Assembly (NCBI GenBank): GCA_965653565.1
Contig: CBFHAI010000041.1
Coordinates: forward strand, 1-38,067
Source of the DNA: JALCLA01 sp965653565
GTDB lineage: Bacteria; Pseudomonadota; Gammaproteobacteria; Xanthomonadales; Xanthomonadaceae
Reading direction: 5' to 3'
Length of the DNA: 38,067 nucleotides
The stretch's first letter is position 1; every line of letters begins with the position of its first letter. Shown here piece after piece: positions 1-7,873 of this stretch. The notes under the pieces are model-generated. The model did no database searches, was not told the origin of the DNA, and saw only the letters and a list, made by a program, of their open reading frames with translations. The translations under genes and the position numbers were made by a program.

Positions 1-1764
1 GCAGCGGAGCGGCGCCGGTTGCTGCGAACGATGCGTACTGGACGACGACCGGCGTTGCGTTGAACATCACCGCGCCCGGGGTACTGGCTAACGATAGCGA
101 TGCGAATGCCGACGCGATCATTGCGTGGCCGTTCTCATCGCCTGCGAACGGCACGCTCTCGCTTTCACCTTCTGGTGCCTTCGTCTACACCCCGACGCCG
201 GGTTACACGGGCAGCGATTCGTTCACCTATCGCGCAACCGACGGCAACTCATACTCGCAACCTGCAACCGTCAACATCACGGTGATGCCGAAGGGCAGCG
301 GAGCGGCGCCGGTTGCTGCGAACGATGCGTACTGGACGACGACCGGCGTGGCACTGAACATCGCCGCCCCCGGTGTGCTGGCGAACGATAGCGACGCGAA
401 CGGCGATGCGATCATCGCGTGGCCGCTCACTTCGCCTGCCCACGGAACCGTTTCGCTCTCGCCCTCGGGTGCTTTGGTCTACGTCCCGAACGCGGGGTAC
501 ACCGGCGACGATTCTTTCACCTACCGCGCAACCGACGGTAACTCGTACTCGCAACCTGCGACCGTCAGCATCACGATGATGACGAAGGGCAGCGGTGCTG
601 CACCGGTCGCCGCGAACGACGCGTATCTGACGAACACCGGTGTCGTCCTGTCGCTGTCGGCGCCTGGTGTGCTGGCGAACGACACCGATGCCGAAGGCGA
701 TGCGATGGCAGCGTTCGTATTGTCGCCGCCCGTGCACGGAACGCTGACGCTGTCGTCGAACGGAGCTTTCGTCTATGCGCCGGCCGCAGGCTATGTCGGA
801 AGCGACTCGTTCACTTATCGCGCGACTGACGGTAACAACTGGTCGCAACCTGCGACAGTGAACCTGGCCGTCATGGTCAAGGGCAGCGGTGCCGCGCCAA
901 TCGCTGCGAACGACTCGTACCTGACGACATTGGATGTCGCCTTGTCGCTGCCCGCGCCCGGCGTATTGGCGAACGACACCGACGCCGAAGGCGATGCGAT
1001 CGCTGCGTTCGCGTTGTCTTCGCCTTCACACGGAACGCTCGTCCTGTCTTCGAGCGGAGCGCTCGTCTACACCCCCGCCGCGGGCTACGTCGGAAGCGAC
1101 TCCTTCACCTATCGCGCAACCGATGGCAACAGCTGGTCGCAGCCGGCGACCGTGAATCTGACGGTGATGATGAAAGGCAGCGGCGCGCCGCCGCTCGCTC
1201 AGGACGACGCGTATTGGACGACGACGGGTGTCGCGCTTTCGGTGCCCACACCTGGCGTGCTGGTCAACGACGCCGATCCTGAAAACGACGTGATGGCTGC
1301 GTTCGCCGTATCGGAACCTGAGCATGGCACGCTGGCGCTGTCTTCCAGCGGCGCCTTCGTCTACACGCCGGCGCCCGGATACCTCGGCAGCGACTCGTTC
1401 AAATACCACGTGTCCGATGGCAATTCCTGGTCGACACCGGTAGTGGTGCAGCTCACGGTGATGACGAAAGGCAGCGGCGCAGCGCCGGTGGCCATCGGAG
1501 ACTCTTACTCGACCGTCAAGAACACCACATTGGTCGTGACCGCGCCCGGCGTGCTGACGAACGATACCGATGCGGAGAGCGACGGGCTCGGCGCGTTCGT
1601 CGACATGCCGCCCGTCAACGGCGCGCTGACGCTTTCATCGAATGGCGGCTTTACGTATACGCCATTCACTGAGTATTCCGGGCCGGACGCGTTCACCTAT
1701 CGCGTGACCGACGGGAACTCGTGGTCGCAACCGGTGACCGTAGAGTTGACCGTGTCGACGGGTG
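1..1764 (+). repeat. Six tandem 294-bp coding repeats
   Basis: The linker sequence gcagcgg or gcagcgg-like recurs at 1, 295, 589, 883, 1177 and 1471, a period of exactly 294 bp (98 codons) every time. Bases 1-55 and 295-349 are identical, while later copies have drifted. This indicates recent duplication or homogenisation of the first two visible units. More units may lie upstream of the window. Confidence 0.95.
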
Positions 1765-2174
1765 AACCGCGGCCGGATGCCATTTTCCGCGACGGCTTCG
1801 AAGCACCGTCGTTGCCGAGCGTCGCGAAGGCCGCATTCGTTTCGCAGGCAGGCGACTCGCACAGCGGCCATTTCGTGATCGATGCCGCCGCGATGCAAGG
1901 CGCGCTTACGATCGAGCCCTGGGCGGCATGGACACTTTCCTCGACGGGAGAGGGCGCTATCGCCGCGGTCGAATTGCGTGAATTGGGCAGCGGCTACGAG
2001 GCTCGCGTCGCCGTTTCGGCGGAAGGAAGCTGGGCTTATTCTGCCTGGACCCAGATTGAGCGCGACGAACTGATCTTCGTCGATTGGTCGTCGTCGTATT
2101 CCGCGAGCGACAGCGTCAACCTCGAAATGCGGACTTCGCTGAGTCGCCGCCGAATCAAGCTCGGTTCGGAATAG
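3..2174 (+). CDS. Secreted tandem Ig-like repeat protein (5' end outside window)
   Basis: The reading frame is open from the first bases of the window, so the start and any signal peptide lie upstream. The visible part has six copies of a 98-residue bacterial Ig-like/cadherin-like domain (Big_9 type). Each contains a 'GVLANDxD' turn, a 'HGTLxLxxxGxFxYTP' strand pair and 'GYxGxDSFTYRATDG', and units are joined by a 'KGSGAAP' linker. After the last unit comes a short 'DAIFRDGFE' motif (around nt 1777-1800) and a unique C-terminal domain of about 120 residues. Such repeat proteins are usually exported and act at the cell surface or as adhesins; the specific role here is unknown. The frame ends at TAG 2172-2174, before a hairpin shared with the convergent pepQ gene. 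Confidence 0.85.
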   Translation, partial: SGAAPVAANDAYWTTTGVALNITAPGVLANDSDANADAIIAWPFSSPANGTLSLSPSGAFVYTPTPGYTGSDSFTYRATDGNSYSQPATVNITVMPKGSGAAPVAANDAYWTTTGVALNIAAPGVLANDSDANGDAIIAWPLTSPAHGTVSLSPSGALVYVPNAGYTGDDSFTYRATDGNSYSQPATVSITMMTKGSGAAPVAANDAYLTNTGVVLSLSAPGVLANDTDAEGDAMAAFVLSPPVHGTLTLSSNGAFVYAPAAGYVGSDSFTYRATDGNNWSQPATVNLAVMVKGSGAAPIAANDSYLTTLDVALSLPAPGVLANDTDAEGDAIAAFALSSPSHGTLVLSSSGALVYTPAAGYVGSDSFTYRATDGNSWSQPATVNLTVMMKGSGAPPLAQDDAYWTTTGVALSVPTPGVLVNDADPENDVMAAFAVSEPEHGTLALSSSGAFVYTPAPGYLGSDSFKYHVSDGNSWSTPVVVQLTVMTKGSGAAPVAIGDSYSTVKNTTLVVTAPGVLTNDTDAESDGLGAFVDMPPVNGALTLSSNGGFTYTPFTEYSGPDAFTYRVTDGNSWSQPVTVELTVSTGEPRPDAIFRDGFEAPSLPSVAKAAFVSQAGDSHSGHFVIDAAAMQGALTIEPWAAWTLSSTGEGAIAAVELRELGSGYEARVAVSAEGSWAYSAWTQIERDELIFVDWSSSYSASDSVNLEMRTSLSRRRIKLGSE

Positions 2175-2185
2175 CGAAAAACGGC

Positions 2186-2213
2186 AAGCTCCGTGGCGCG
2201 TGCTACGGAGCTT
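2186..2213. terminator. Hairpin between convergent genes
   Basis: A perfect 9-bp inverted repeat (AAGCTCCGT / ACGGAGCTT) with a 10-nt loop lies between the stop of the repeat protein (2174) and the stop of pepQ (2226 on the minus strand). It lacks a long T-tract, so termination is inferred mainly from its position. Confidence 0.5.
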
Positions 2214-2225
2214 CCGGTCTGGAAA

Positions 2226-3533
2226 CTAGGCGGCAAACGCATCCCGCGTCAAATTTTCCGGCGCGCCTTCCGTACACACCACATCATCCTCGATCCGCAC
2301 CCCGCCGAACTTCTTCAGATGCTCCACCGCATCCCAGTTCACCGACGCGGCGTGTGCGCCCTCGCGTAATTTGGCGAGCAGAGTTTCGATGACGTAAAGC
2401 CCCGGCTCGATGGTGACGACCATGCCGGCGCCCAGCGCCCGCGTCAGCCGAAGAAACGGATGGCCGGGCGGTCGCTCGACGCGGCCGCCGCTTTCGTCGC
2501 GCTGGAAGCCGCCGACGTCGTGTACCTGCAGGCCGAGCAGGTGGCCGAGTCCGTGCGGGAAGAACGTCGAGGTGACGCCGCTTTCCACCATCGATTCGGG
2601 CGTCATGCGCACGATGTCAAGGTCGCGCAACACACCGGCCAGTCGATGGTGGCATTCGATGTGCAGCGCGGCGTAGTCGCGGCCGGGACGTACGCCGTCG
2701 ACCAGTTCGAGTTGCACGCGATCGACCGCGGCGATCAGCGCTTCGAAGGCGGTGTCGCCGTTGGCGTAGGTGCGGGTGATGTCGGCGGCGTAGCCGTCGA
2801 ACTGGGCGCCGGCGTCGATCAGGAACGCGCGATGTTCCGTCGGCGCCTGCGCCTGCTGGTATTGATAGTGCAGCACCGCGCCGTGTTCGTTCAGCGCCAC
2901 GATGTTGCCGTAGGGCAGGTCGAGATCGCTGTGGCCGGTAGCCGCGAGATAGGCGCGGTGGATGTCTAGTTCCGATTCGCCGATGCGAAACGCCGCCTCG
3001 GCCGCGCGATGTCCGCGCACCGCGCGGGCGGAGGCCTGGCGCATGCGGTCGAGTTCGTACGGCGTTTTGTAGGCGCGATGCCAGTGCAGCGCATCGAGCA
3101 TCGCTTGCGGATTGTTCGGCACGTAGCCGGCGATCGCCGCATCGGCTTCGCCGAGAATCGCGCTGTGCTTGGCCGGCGGCAGATGCTGCGCGGCTTCCTG
3201 CGGATCGCGGATCACGCGGATGTCGAAGTGCTCGGTCCAGACGCCTTGCGGCGCGCTCGGCGGCAGATGCCAGTAATCGTCGGGCTGGTAATACACCAGT
3301 ACCGGCGCGCGGCCCGGCGAAAAAGCCAGCCACGAATGCGGGTGCTGCAGCAGCGGCGCCCAGGATTTGAAGTGCGGGTTGACCTGGAAGGGGTAGGGCC
3401 TGTCGTCGAGGAAGTGATATTTCTCGACGCCCGCCGCCACGATCAGGTGATCGAAAGCCGAGCGCGCCAGCGCCGCCTGGCTGCGAACCTTCAGAGTTTC
3501 GAGGTGATCGCGGTAGAGTTTGCTCGGGGGCAT
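2226..3533 (-). CDS. pepQ: Xaa-Pro dipeptidase (prolidase)
   Basis: A 435-residue M24B metallopeptidase, close to the 443 residues of E. coli PepQ, that cleaves dipeptides with C-terminal proline. The dinuclear metal ligands are all visible: Asp240 and Asp251 in 'LIDAGAQFDGYAADITRTY', His331 in 'HGLGHLLGLQVHDVGG', Glu376 in 'TIEPGLY' and Glu415 in 'GVRIEDDVV'. The N-terminal creatinase-like domain carries the typical 'YHFLDDRPYPFQVNPHFKSW'. I chose the ATG at 3533 ('MPPSKLYRDH') because it matches the family N-terminus; the frame stays open upstream to 3881, but that stretch overlaps the divergent gene and reads as non-homologous, arginine-rich sequence. No signal peptide is seen, so it is cytoplasmic. 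Confidence 0.95.
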   Translation of the reverse strand: MPPSKLYRDHLETLKVRSQAALARSAFDHLIVAAGVEKYHFLDDRPYPFQVNPHFKSWAPLLQHPHSWLAFSPGRAPVLVYYQPDDYWHLPPSAPQGVWTEHFDIRVIRDPQEAAQHLPPAKHSAILGEADAAIAGYVPNNPQAMLDALHWHRAYKTPYELDRMRQASARAVRGHRAAEAAFRIGESELDIHRAYLAATGHSDLDLPYGNIVALNEHGAVLHYQYQQAQAPTEHRAFLIDAGAQFDGYAADITRTYANGDTAFEALIAAVDRVQLELVDGVRPGRDYAALHIECHHRLAGVLRDLDIVRMTPESMVESGVTSTFFPHGLGHLLGLQVHDVGGFQRDESGGRVERPPGHPFLRLTRALGAGMVVTIEPGLYVIETLLAKLREGAHAASVNWDAVEHLKKFGGVRIEDDVVCTEGAPENLTRDAFAA

Positions 3534-3651
3534 CACCGGGGTCGATCCTTGCTGGGTTGAAGGGCGGATTCTGCTTGAAAGCATTGAAGAGATCACCGCA
3601 GGCCGAGCGCGCCTGCGATAAAGTCGTTTTCCGTTCCGGTCGGAAGCCTTG

Positions 3652-6327
3652 ATGCTCGCTCCCGAATCGAAGCACCTTCGACGCCGTGCCCTGGGCTGGA
3701 GCGCGCTGGCGCTGAGCGCGGGGCTCGGGCTGGCGAGCCTGGGGGCGCACCAGCACGCGCGGCTGCTGGAGGAAGACCACCGCGCGCATCTGGGCCGGGT
3801 GGCGGAGCGCACCGTGACGGGCCTGCGCCAGCAGCTGAACACCTGCGGCATCGTGGTTCGGGCGATGCAGGCCTTTTTCATGGGTTCGCAGACGGTGACG
3901 CCCGAGGAATTCCAGCGCGTCTTCGAAAACCTCGATCCGCAGGGCGAATTTCCCAGCCTGATCGCCTTCGCTTATGCGCCGCGGGTGGAAACTGCGGCCG
4001 CCGACGGCGGGCCGCCGGTCGTTTCGTATCCGACCACGATGGTGGCGCCGCGCGAAGGCAACGAACGCTTGCTCGGCCTGGATGTCACCACGCAGCCGCC
4101 CAATCTGCGCGCGGCCGAGCAATCGCGCGACAGCAACGCGCCGGCGATGTCGGCCAGCTTCCGTCTGATCCAGCATCAGGATCGCGATGGTCCGTCCGAC
4201 GGCATCACGTTGCGTCTGCCGGTGTATACGCCGGGCACGGCACCGCGCACGCTGCAGGAGCGGCGCGAACGTTTCCGAGGCACGCTGGGCGTGTCGTTCC
4301 AGGTCAGTTCGCTGATCCAGCGTGCGTTGCCGCCGGAAGTCGGCCAGTTTCTCGAAGTGCGCGTGTCCGACGCCGCGCTGCCGGCCGCGCCGCCGCTGTA
4401 CTTCCACGGCGATCCGGCGCGCTGGCAGGCACCGCCTTCGGCGCTGGCGTTCGCCGAAGAGGTGGCTTACGGCGGACGCATCTGGCGCGTCGAGTTGCGC
4501 GCCACGCCGGACTGGGGCGAGGGGACGCAATGGTTGCCGTGGGCGACGTTCGCGATCGTCGCCGCTGCCAGCATCCTGCTGGCACTGCTGATCTGGGTGC
4601 TGGCGAACCGGCGCGAGCGCGCGGTGGCGATGGCCGAAGTGCTGTCGTCGCGCTACCGCGAAAGCGAGGCGCGCTTTCGCAGCCTCAACGAGTTGCTGCC
4701 CGTCGCGGTGGCGCTGGCCGATGTCGAAAGCGGCGAACTGGTGTACGTCAATCAGTCGGCGCGCCGGCTGCTCGATGTGGATGCCGACGAAGCGCCGCGC
4801 GCCAGCCTGGCCGCGATGTTCGAAGACGACGAACTGGCCGACCGCATCGCCCGCGGCGAGCGCGATCTGGCCGTCGATGCGTTCAACACCCGCATCCGTC
4901 GCACCGACGGCGAAGCGTTCTGGGCGCAGGTCGCGCTGGCGCCGCTGGTGATCGATGGGCGGCCGCATCACTTGGCCGTGATTTCCGATATTTCCGAATT
5001 CCGCGAACTCACCGAACGCCTGAGTTACCAGGCCACGCGCGATGCGCTCACCGATCTGTACAACCGGCGCGAGTTCGAACGCCGGCTCGAGTTGGCGATC
5101 GCGCAACTCGACGCCGGCGGCGCCTCGTGCGCCTTGCTCTACATGGATCTGGATCAGTTCAAACTGATCAACGACACTTCCGGCCACGTCGCCGGCGACG
5201 TGCTGCTGGCGCATCTGGCCGCGAAACTCGCGAGCGAGCTCGATCCGCGGCACGTGCTGGCGCGGCTCGGCGGCGACGAGTTCGGTCTGCTGCTGTGCGA
5301 CGTCGATCAGGTGCAGGCGATGCGCGTGGCCGAGCGCGTGCGCAATGCGATCGACGATTTCATTTTCTCGTGGGAAGGCAAGACCTATTCGATCACCGCG
5401 AGCATCGGCATCGTGCTGGTCACGCCGACCGGCGCGCGCAGCCTGCGCGAGCTGCTCTCGCTGGCCGACACCGCGTGCTACATGGCGAAGGAACGCGGCC
5501 GCAATCGCGTCCACCTGTATTCGGAAAGCGATCTGGCCACCACCCGCCGACGTGGCGAAATGGAGTGGGTGAACCGGCTCAAGCGCGCCATCGTCGATCG
5601 GCGTTTGCGGCTTTATTACCAGGAAATCCAGCCGTTGCAGCCGGCGCGCGAAGGCGAAGGCGCGCATTTCGAACTGCTCATCCGCATGCTCGACGAACAC
5701 GGCGAACTGGTACCGCCCGGCGCCTTCATTCCGGCCGCCGAACGCTACAACCTGATGCCGGCACTCGATCGCTGGGTGGTGCAGCACGCGCTGGCGAACT
5801 TCGGGTTCCTGCATCCGAAGGGGCACGACGTGGCGCTGTGCGCGATCAATCTTTCCGGTAACACGCTGGAAGACGAGGATTTCCCGGATTTCGTGCTGCG
5901 CGAGTTGGAAGTCACGCGCGTCGCGCCCGAGCGCATCTGTTTCGAAATCACCGAAACCGCCGCCGTCGGCAGCATGGCGCGCGTGGTGCATTTCATCCAG
6001 CGCCTGCGCGCGATCGGCTGCCGCTTCGCACTCGACGATTTCGGCGCGGGCATGGCCTCGTTCGGTTACCTCAAGAATCTGCCGGTCGATTACATCAAGA
6101 TCGACGGCAGTTTCATCCGCGAGATCGAAGGCGATGCGATGAGTTACTCGATCGTGCGCGCGGTCACCGATATCGGCCATCAAGCCGGTGCCGCCGTGGT
6201 GGCGGAGTTCGTCGCCAATGCGCGCCAGCGCGAATTGCTGCGCGGGCTGGGGGTCGATTACGCGCAGGGATTTTCGATCCACAAACCCGAACCGGCCGGC
6301 ATCGAACCACACCGTGCGCATGACTGA
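3652..6327 (+). CDS. Membrane CHASE-PAS-GGDEF-EAL cyclic-di-GMP protein
   Basis: An 891-residue membrane-bound regulator. Residues about 17-35 form the first membrane helix, followed by a periplasmic CHASE-type sensor ('VRAMQAFFMGSQTVTPEEF') and a second helix at about 293-320 ('FAIVAAASILLALLIWVL'). A PAS domain comes next, then a GGDEF domain with an intact signature at residues 540-544, and an EAL domain. In the EAL domain the signature reads ELL (Glu674), with 'ITET', 'DDFG' and 'IKIDGSF' present, so the catalytic Glu and Asp residues appear retained. The RxxD inhibitory site before GGDEF reads DPRH and is missing. Both synthesis and hydrolysis of c-di-GMP are therefore possible; the net activity cannot be told. 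ATG 3652 is preferred over the adjacent TTG 3649, with a GGAAG Shine-Dalgarno-like sequence just upstream. Confidence 0.92.
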   Translation: MLAPESKHLRRRALGWSALALSAGLGLASLGAHQHARLLEEDHRAHLGRVAERTVTGLRQQLNTCGIVVRAMQAFFMGSQTVTPEEFQRVFENLDPQGEFPSLIAFAYAPRVETAAADGGPPVVSYPTTMVAPREGNERLLGLDVTTQPPNLRAAEQSRDSNAPAMSASFRLIQHQDRDGPSDGITLRLPVYTPGTAPRTLQERRERFRGTLGVSFQVSSLIQRALPPEVGQFLEVRVSDAALPAAPPLYFHGDPARWQAPPSALAFAEEVAYGGRIWRVELRATPDWGEGTQWLPWATFAIVAAASILLALLIWVLANRRERAVAMAEVLSSRYRESEARFRSLNELLPVAVALADVESGELVYVNQSARRLLDVDADEAPRASLAAMFEDDELADRIARGERDLAVDAFNTRIRRTDGEAFWAQVALAPLVIDGRPHHLAVISDISEFRELTERLSYQATRDALTDLYNRREFERRLELAIAQLDAGGASCALLYMDLDQFKLINDTSGHVAGDVLLAHLAAKLASELDPRHVLARLGGDEFGLLLCDVDQVQAMRVAERVRNAIDDFIFSWEGKTYSITASIGIVLVTPTGARSLRELLSLADTACYMAKERGRNRVHLYSESDLATTRRRGEMEWVNRLKRAIVDRRLRLYYQEIQPLQPAREGEGAHFELLIRMLDEHGELVPPGAFIPAAERYNLMPALDRWVVQHALANFGFLHPKGHDVALCAINLSGNTLEDEDFPDFVLRELEVTRVAPERICFEITETAAVGSMARVVHFIQRLRAIGCRFALDDFGAGMASFGYLKNLPVDYIKIDGSFIREIEGDAMSYSIVRAVTDIGHQAGAAVVAEFVANARQRELLRGLGVDYAQGFSIHKPEPAGIEPHRAHD

Positions 6328-6360
6328 ACCGGTCTGGTGAGCCGGTCGCTTTGAGTCGGA

Positions 6361-7410
6361 TCAGGGCGAGCAGGGCCCCGGCGCCCCGATCGCCTCGCCC
6401 AGCCGCACCGGTTCGCGCTGCATCTGCAGGCGCGCCTGCATCGGCGCGGTGATCAGCATCTCGTTTTCTTCGGTGAGCAGCAGCGCGCAACGCAAATCCA
6501 GGCGCTGCACGAGTTCGGCGAAACGCGCCGGGCCGGCCACCATCAACGCGGTGGCCGCGACATCGGCCAGCACCGGATCGCGATGCAGCACCGCGACCGC
6601 CGCCGTACCGCGTACCGGCTGGCCGATACGCGGATCGAGCACATGCGGCCAGCGCGCGCCGGTCGGCGCTTCGCGGAATTTGTTGTAGCTGCCGGACGAA
6701 AACAGCGCCTCGGGGCCGATCAGCTCGACGCCGGCGAGCACGCCGCCGTAGGGATCGCGAATGCCGACTCTCCACGGCTTGCCGTCGGCGGTGCCGATCG
6801 CGTACAGATCGCCGCCCAGGCTCAGCAGTGCGTTCTGCACGCCGTGTTCGGCCAGCAGACGCGCGGTTTCTTCGGCCGCCACGCCCTCGGCGATCGCGCC
6901 GAAATCCAGCTGCACATTCGGATTGCGGCTGACCAGATTGTCGCCCTCGATCGTCAGGTCGGCGAGCGACGGCCGCTGCGCCAGCCAGGCGTCGATCTGT
7001 GCCTCGTCGGGCGCCGGCGTGACCACCGGAAATTCGCTGGTGTGGAAGCCCCACATGCGGATCAGGCCGCCGACGGCCGGATCGAACAGTCCGTCGCTGC
7101 GTTCGCTCAGCGCGCGCGAGCGCATCACCAGATCGCGGATCGATGCCGGCGCCGGCGCCGGCTCGCCGCGCGCGAGCGCCGCATTGATGCGCGTGAGTTC
7201 GCCGGCCTCCCAACTGTGCCAGTCGTGGCCGTAGGCATTGAGTCGCTGCGCCGCCGACGCGAAGGCATGCTGCGCCTGCTCGGGCGTGGTGCCGCGCAGC
7301 TCGAGCGTCGCTTCGCCGCCGAACACCAGCAAGGTTTCGCGCTGCGGTGGCGGCGGACGATCGCAAGCGGTGAGCGTTGCGGCCGCGATCAGCAGCCCCG
7401 CGATCCGCAT
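6361..7410 (-). CDS. apbE: FAD:protein FMN transferase (ApbE family) lipoprotein
   Basis: A 349-residue ApbE-like protein. ApbE enzymes use FAD to attach FMN covalently to a Thr/Ser of target proteins such as NqrB/NqrC or RnfD/RnfG in the cell envelope. Seen here: a lipoprotein signal with lipobox 'LTAC' (Cys16), 'SDGLFDPAVGGLIRMWGF', 'LDFGAIAEGVAAE', 'NALLSLGGDLYAIG', 'HVLDPRIGQPV' and the Mg-binding 'DVAATALMVAG'. These follow family order and the length is typical. I chose ATG 7410 because it begins the signal peptide; the frame extends upstream to 7617 but that part overlaps the PilZ gene. No Nqr or Rnf target gene lies in the window, so its partner is unknown. It may be co-transcribed with the PilZ and DUF1631 genes upstream. 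Confidence 0.9.
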   Translation of the reverse strand: MRIAGLLIAAATLTACDRPPPPQRETLLVFGGEATLELRGTTPEQAQHAFASAAQRLNAYGHDWHSWEAGELTRINAALARGEPAPAPASIRDLVMRSRALSERSDGLFDPAVGGLIRMWGFHTSEFPVVTPAPDEAQIDAWLAQRPSLADLTIEGDNLVSRNPNVQLDFGAIAEGVAAEETARLLAEHGVQNALLSLGGDLYAIGTADGKPWRVGIRDPYGGVLAGVELIGPEALFSSGSYNKFREAPTGARWPHVLDPRIGQPVRGTAAVAVLHRDPVLADVAATALMVAGPARFAELVQRLDLRCALLLTEENEMLITAPMQARLQMQREPVRLGEAIGAPGPCSP

Positions 7411-7473
7411 CGAAACCGCGCGGCGGGTTCCCGGCGGACTCCGGCGAGAACGTTGCCGGACTCGGCCGCTACC

Positions 7474-7491
7474 CCCGATTCCCGACTCCCG
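7474..7491. repeat. Short GATTCCCGACTCCCG-type intergenic repeat
   Basis: The 18-bp sequence cccgattcccgactcccg lies in the gap between the PilZ gene and apbE. The same motif, in reverse complement and with a 7-nt longer middle, is found inside aceE at 21370-21394. Similar 'GATTCCC' strings are, from memory, dispersed in Xanthomonadaceae genomes. Confidence 0.55.
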
Positions 7492-7501
7492 CCCCACCGG
7501 A

Positions 7502-7855
7502 TCAAACGTAGTGCCCATCCGGCTGCTCGATCCAATGCCGCAAATGCCCGGCATCGTCCGGCGACATGTCGATGAAGCGAAAACCGACCCAGTATTGCCC
7601 GGGCACGTTGGCGGCATCCGACCACAACTGATGCGATCCGATTTCCACGCTGCGCCCGTGCGAACTGCCGTCGGGCAGATGGAAGCGGAACTGGAACAAG
7701 GCGTCGTCGGCCAGTGGCGAGGTCGCCAGCATCATCATGCCGGACTCGGAAATGTTGCCGATGCGGCCCACGACCTGCTCGGTCATGGTGTCGACGACTT
7801 CGATGGTTTCCTGCGCGGCCTTGCGTTTGGCGCGGCGATATTCTTTCGTCGTCAT
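7502..7855 (-). CDS. PilZ domain protein (c-di-GMP binding)
   Basis: A 117-residue stand-alone PilZ domain. PilZ proteins bind cyclic di-GMP through an RxxxR motif and a [D/N]xSxxG motif; both are visible as Arg7-x3-Arg11 ('YRRAKRKAAQ') and Asn34-x-Ser36-x-x-Gly39 ('NISESGMMM'). The rest forms the predicted beta barrel ending 'VGFRFIDMSPDDAGHLRHWI'. The start at 7855 lies 18 nt after the stop of the DUF1631 gene, so the two genes are very likely in one operon. A role in motility, adhesion or type IV pili is common for such proteins but is not shown here. Confidence 0.93.
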   Translation of the reverse strand: MTTKEYRRAKRKAAQETIEVVDTMTEQVVGRIGNISESGMMMLATSPLADDALFQFRFHLPDGSSHGRSVEIGSHQLWSDAANVPGQYWVGFRFIDMSPDDAGHLRHWIEQPDGHYV

Positions 7856-7873
7856 GATTTCAGCCTCATGCTC

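Noticed and set aside
3534..3881. N-terminal extension of pepQ
   Set aside because: The frame is open but Arg/Ser-rich, without homology, and overlaps the start of the divergent GGDEF-EAL gene.
2617..6321. A 1234-codon open frame on the minus strand opposite the GGDEF-EAL gene
   Set aside because: It has no recognisable domains, is His/Arg/Ala-rich, and mirrors a gene with clear CHASE, PAS, GGDEF and EAL motifs.
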